The notes beneath the pieces are model-generated. The model was not told the DNA's origin. It did no database searches and worked only from the letters and a program-made list of their open reading frames with translations. Made by a program: the position numbers and the translations under genes. A DNA stretch of 64,000 nucleotides from JAHFUA01 sp963733935 (lineage in GTDB: Bacteria > Acidobacteriota > Terriglobia > Terriglobales > Acidobacteriaceae): positions 124,001 through 188,000 of the forward strand of contig CAVTEQ010000006.1 in assembly GCA_963733935.1 (NCBI GenBank), in the 5' to 3' direction. Positions 60,817 to 64,000 of the stretch are shown here, piece after piece (positions within the stretch are counted from its first letter, which is position 1; every line of letters starts with the position of its first letter).

Positions 60817-61043
60817 GGCCCGGTTTGGGGGCGCTGCAGGCAAAGCCGTGGCTGTCCACCGCGCGGCGTGCCACGCTGGTCCGGCCCACCACGCACCCAC
60901 CAGGCCCCTCCGAGTTTTGCTTCGGGGTGGCGACCGCAACTCGCCTATCCTCGCCTGCCTCGCGGCAGTAGCCAGACGCTCTCCGGCAAATTTCTCCCGG
61001 ATTTGTGACCGCAGCGGGAATCTCACGCAAACCGTTTTCGTGA
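60817..61043. other. intergenic stretch with no feature seen
   Basis: 227 bases between the small Cys/His frame and the convergent Met/His-rich gene. I find no gene, tRNA or hairpin of note. Confidence 0.4.
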
Positions 61044-61463
61044 TTATTGCGTTTTGGCGGGCGCCGCGGGCTTGTCCTCTGCGCCGTGACCCATCATCAT
61101 CCCGCAACCCATGCCCATCGCCTGCATGTGCGCGGCGTGCTCGGCCATATGGCTGAAATGGTCGGCCACCGCCTGCCACATGGCGATATTCGATTGCCAG
61201 CGGCTGCGCTCATTCACATCGTTGATCAAAGGCAGCGTGGCCTTCATCTGCGCCAGGTTGGTGGCCAGCGTTTGCGAGGTGGCTTTCATCTCGGCCGCGT
61301 GGTCCGCCATCATCTTGCACATCATCTGGGTATGTTCGGAATGCTCGCTTTGCATTTGGGCGTGGTCGTGGCCGGAGTGCGCCGCGGGCGCGTCCGAGTT
61401 TTGTGTCCGCGCGGGCAACACCGAAGCCGCAAGAATGGCCAGCAGAAGAACAAGGTGCTTCAT
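61044..61463 (-). CDS. exported Met/His-rich protein
   Basis: The ATG at 61463 follows AAAGGAATCATC and starts the signal peptide MKHLVLLLAILAASVLPART. The 107 or so mature residues are rich in His, Met and Asp (SGHDHAQMQSEHSEHTQMMC, DHFSHMAEHAAHMQAMGMGC) with helical periodicity. The run of HxxxM and MxxxH spacings suggests a metal-loaded helical bundle, for example copper, in the periplasm. It is similar in style to the 25391-26188 protein. No known family certain. Confidence 0.7.
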   Translation of the reverse strand: MKHLVLLLAILAASVLPARTQNSDAPAAHSGHDHAQMQSEHSEHTQMMCKMMADHAAEMKATSQTLATNLAQMKATLPLINDVNERSRWQSNIAMWQAVADHFSHMAEHAAHMQAMGMGCGMMMGHGAEDKPAAPAKTQ

Positions 61464-61531
61464 GATGATTCCTTTCGGGGGGATGAGCAAGTTCAAGAAC
61501 GAGTACGCCAGCAAGTAAGCTTCAACCAAAC

Positions 61532-61557
61532 AAAAAGGCCGGCTTGAAAGCCGGCCC
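61532..61557 (-). terminator. intrinsic terminator after the HU gene
   Basis: Read on the minus strand, GGCCGGCTT-TC-AAGCCGGCC is a perfect 9-bp stem followed by TTTTTG. It is the only classical terminator clearly seen, 27 bases past the HU stop. A second hairpin (GACCGCGCC/GGCGCGGTC) is at 61566-61586. Confidence 0.85.
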
Positions 61558-61583
61558 ATTAAGAGATGACCGCGCCGGCGCGG

Positions 61584-61874
61584 TCATTTCTTCGGTGCAA
61601 TCGAATCCTTCACGGCCTTGGAGAGATAGAACTTCGCTGTGGTCTTGGCCGCGATCTTGATGGGCTCGCCCGTCTGAGGATTGCGTCCCATGCGGGCCTT
61701 GCGCTGCACTTTCTTCAGCCGGCCCAGGCCGGGCAGCACGAAGACGCCGTTCTTCTTGGTTTCCTTAATTGCCGTGGTGGCCAGCGTTTCCAGAAACGCC
61801 GCCGCCGACTTGTTGTTGACCTCCAGCTCCTCGGCCAGATGCCGAACCAGCTGGGTCTTGGTCATACCTGCCAT
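61584..61874 (-). CDS. hup: HU family DNA-binding protein
   Basis: HU bends and compacts DNA as a dimer. The 96 residues are typical: MAGMTKTQLVRHLAEELEVN, the beta-ribbon arm GLGRLKKVQRKARMGRNPQTG with the conserved RNPQTG, and TAKFYLSKAVKDSI at the end. GGAGGAGG is a strong ribosome site just before the ATG. It has its own terminator downstream. Confidence 0.97.
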   Translation of the reverse strand: MAGMTKTQLVRHLAEELEVNNKSAAAFLETLATTAIKETKKNGVFVLPGLGRLKKVQRKARMGRNPQTGEPIKIAAKTTAKFYLSKAVKDSIAPKK

Positions 61875-62071
61875 GATTCCTCCTCCAGTGTTGCGGTCTA
61901 AAATACCAGTGCTGGCTTGAATCGAAGCACATCATACACAGGCCGGCGGCGAAAGAGAAGTGTCAAAGGGGCATTTTTGGCGGGTTTTTCCACACATTGA
62001 AATTTGCACAGGGAATAGTGCGCCATGCGGAACCGCGCCAGCAGCGGCTAAAGCTGTTATCGTAGAGTCAT

Positions 62072-62143
62072 CGGCCATCGGTCGTCGGTGGTCGGCCATT
62101 CAACTTTTGGCCGAAGGCCGACGACCGAAGACCCACGACCAGC
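62072..62143. repeat. stutter/inverted element (GGTCGTCGGTGGTCGGCC ... GGCCGACGACCGA)
   Basis: GGCCATCGGTCGTCGGTGGT and CGGCC form one arm and GGCCGAAGGCCGACGACC with GAAGACCCACGACC the other. Words GTCGTCGG and CGACGACC are repeated and complementary. It ends six bases before the ATG of the Cys-rich protein and may overlap its promoter or leader. Confidence 0.65.
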
Positions 62144-62148
62144 ACGTT

Positions 62149-62802
62149 ATGTCCTGCGCCATCTGCGATCTTCGCAAAGAAAAGCGGTTCTGTCCGGCAG
62201 TGCACGGGCGCATCTGCCCGGTCTGCTGCGGACGGGAGCGCGAGGTGACGCTCGACTGTCCCTCGACCTGCGAGTACCTGCAGCAGGCGCGGCGCAATGA
62301 GCGTCCGCGGCCCATGGCGGAACTCGATCGGGAAGCAATCTTTCCCAAAGTGGAAGTGCGGGAAAATTTCGTTTACGAGCGCGAGCCGCTGATCGTCGGT
62401 CTGAGCTTCGGCGTGGCGAAAGTGGCGCGTGCCGATCGCTCGCTCAATGATCGCGATGCCATTGCGGCCATCACCGCACTCGCCAAGAAGTACCAGACTC
62501 TCACCGGCTCAGGCCTCTACTACGAGACGGCAGTCGCCGGCGTGCCGCAGCAGACCATCATCGTCGAGCTGGAAAAGATGATCGTCCAGTATCGTGAGCT
62601 GGAACAGAAGCACGTGGGATACGCGACCCTGAAGGACAGCGAAACCCTCGAAGCGCTGGTGTTCCTGGTACGCATGGCCCACGGCCGCACTTCCGGCCGC
62701 CCGAAGTCGCGTGCGTTCCTGGATTTTCTGTTCGAGCAATTCCCCGAGAAGTCAGGTGTAGTTGCGCCCACGGAAGCCGGCAGCCGGCTGATTGTGCCGT
62801 AG
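62149..62802 (+). CDS. protein with Cys-rich N-terminal zinc module, unknown function
   Basis: From the ATG at 62149, residues 1-45 hold nine cysteines: MSCAICDLRKEKRFC, RICPVCCGRE and LDCPSTCEYL, close to a double zinc ribbon. The next 170 residues are alpha-helical (SLNDRDAIAAITALAKKYQT, TIIVELEKMIVQYREL, EALVFLVRMAHGRTSGRPKS). No known family. The N-terminus could bind nucleic acid or a protein partner; I see no catalytic motif. The longer frame to 61960 runs through the stutter element and is rejected. Confidence 0.7.
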   Translation: MSCAICDLRKEKRFCPAVHGRICPVCCGREREVTLDCPSTCEYLQQARRNERPRPMAELDREAIFPKVEVRENFVYEREPLIVGLSFGVAKVARADRSLNDRDAIAAITALAKKYQTLTGSGLYYETAVAGVPQQTIIVELEKMIVQYRELEQKHVGYATLKDSETLEALVFLVRMAHGRTSGRPKSRAFLDFLFEQFPEKSGVVAPTEAGSRLIVP

Positions 62803-63098
62803 GAAAACTCCGCCACGAGTCATGCTATAATGCAGACAGTCTCCTGTGAGTAACCTCCTGTAGATGCAAGCAGTTACGACATATCGTGCGGCCCTGGATG
62901 TATGGCGCGCGAGGGACTTTCTGTGCCGTCCCTACGGCGTAAATCCATAGATCCTTCGCCGCTCGCGGGTTTTTTGCTGCATTTTGCACAACGGCGCGCG
63001 CCGTGGGCTACGTTCTACCCGCGCTCGCGCGCTCACAATATTGTTTTGTCTTGGTTTAACTGGCAACTGGCGAACTGGCAACTGCGAACTGGTGTTAA
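62803..63098. other. gyrA upstream region with putative promoter
   Basis: TGCTATAAT at 62823-62831 is a consensus extended -10, leaving a 260-base leader before gyrA. The leader holds short complementary words (CGGCGCGCGCCG at 62990-63001 is a self-complement) and the AACTGGC stutter at 63058-63093. GCGGGTTTTTTGC near 62966 ends with a T-run and could be an attenuator-like stop. Confidence 0.4.
63058..63093. repeat. stutter element (AACTGGC words)
   Basis: TAACTGGCAACTGGCGAACT, GGCAACTGCGAACTGG repeat AACTGGC about five times with one-base changes, directly before the gyrA start codon at 63099. It covers the place where a ribosome site would be, and no clear GGAGG is present. Confidence 0.6.

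Positions 63099-64000
<902 letters not shown>

Noticed and set aside
60612..60971. 119-residue plus-strand frame
   Set aside because: Basic, irregular composition with no ribosome site; it looks like a chance frame over non-coding sequence.
62803..63098. Replication origin near gyrA
   Set aside because: No dnaA, dnaN or gyrB in view and no cluster of DnaA boxes recognised.

Overview
The window is a GC-rich, gene-dense stretch of a Gram-negative bacterial chromosome. It has Kdo/lipid A/heptose genes, BamD, AsmA, an outer-membrane-type lipoprotein complement, LolD-like and SPFH proteins, a zinc-ribbon L28 and many short intergenic repeat elements. This fits a soil-type member of the Acidobacteriota (Terriglobia-like); that assignment is inference from gene content and style and was not tested by phylogeny. 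No rRNA, prophage, transposase or CRISPR array was seen.

Layout. 1-4.9 kb: end of an unknown gene, gatB, an FkbM methyltransferase and two exported proteins. 5-11.4 kb: an envelope cluster (waaA, lpxK, heptose kinase rfaE1, heptose adenylyltransferase rfaE2, a GT9 heptosyltransferase, an ICMT-like methyltransferase, a DUF3108 protein). 11.5-16.9 kb: small conserved proteins, comEC, an RlmD/RumA-type RNA methyltransferase and a fatty-acid-hydroxylase-type membrane protein. 17-25.2 kb: heme genes hemL, hemE, hemH and hemG, with a polysaccharide deacetylase, a deoxynucleoside kinase, panB and an NTF2-like protein between them. 25.4-34 kb: a Met/His-rich exported protein, ridA, rpmB, a long response regulator, bamD, rpe, an orphan OppF-like ATPase, a Yip1-type protein and a radical SAM protein. 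34-39.7 kb: two overlapping Asp/Glu-racemase paralogues, vapBC, an adenosine/aminofutalosine deaminase and an OpuB-type osmoprotectant ABC transporter. 39.7-50.4 kb: DUF1275, DUF3303, an LDH-like dehydrogenase, an L,D-transpeptidase with a small membrane protein and an SPFH protein, then a tightly overlapping operon of an exported protein, a solute-binding protein, an NtrY-like kinase and an NtrX/NtrC-like sigma-54 activator. 50.5-64 kb: GH15 glucanohydrolase, tRNA-Cys, tRNA-Gly, LolD-like ATPase, M1 aminopeptidase, SpoIIE phosphatase, AsmA, BON protein, small zinc proteins, HU and the start of gyrA.

Two window-wide patterns stand out. First, at least five conserved genes (the ICMT-like gene, comEC twice, hemL, panB, yip1-like) and probably lpxK carry single-base frameshifts. 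Each open frame is restored by removing one base, or in one comEC case adding one, and the corrected lengths are normal, so indel errors in the assembly are the leading explanation. Second, the intergenic spaces are filled with small structured repeats of two kinds: inverted-repeat elements belonging to recurring families, and stutter elements in which a short word unique to each locus is repeated several times, often with its reverse complement nearby. At least ten stutter loci occur, and some run into the ends of coding sequences. These, the racemase pair with altered catalytic positions, and the solute-binding-protein/NtrYX operon are the best candidates for new biology here.
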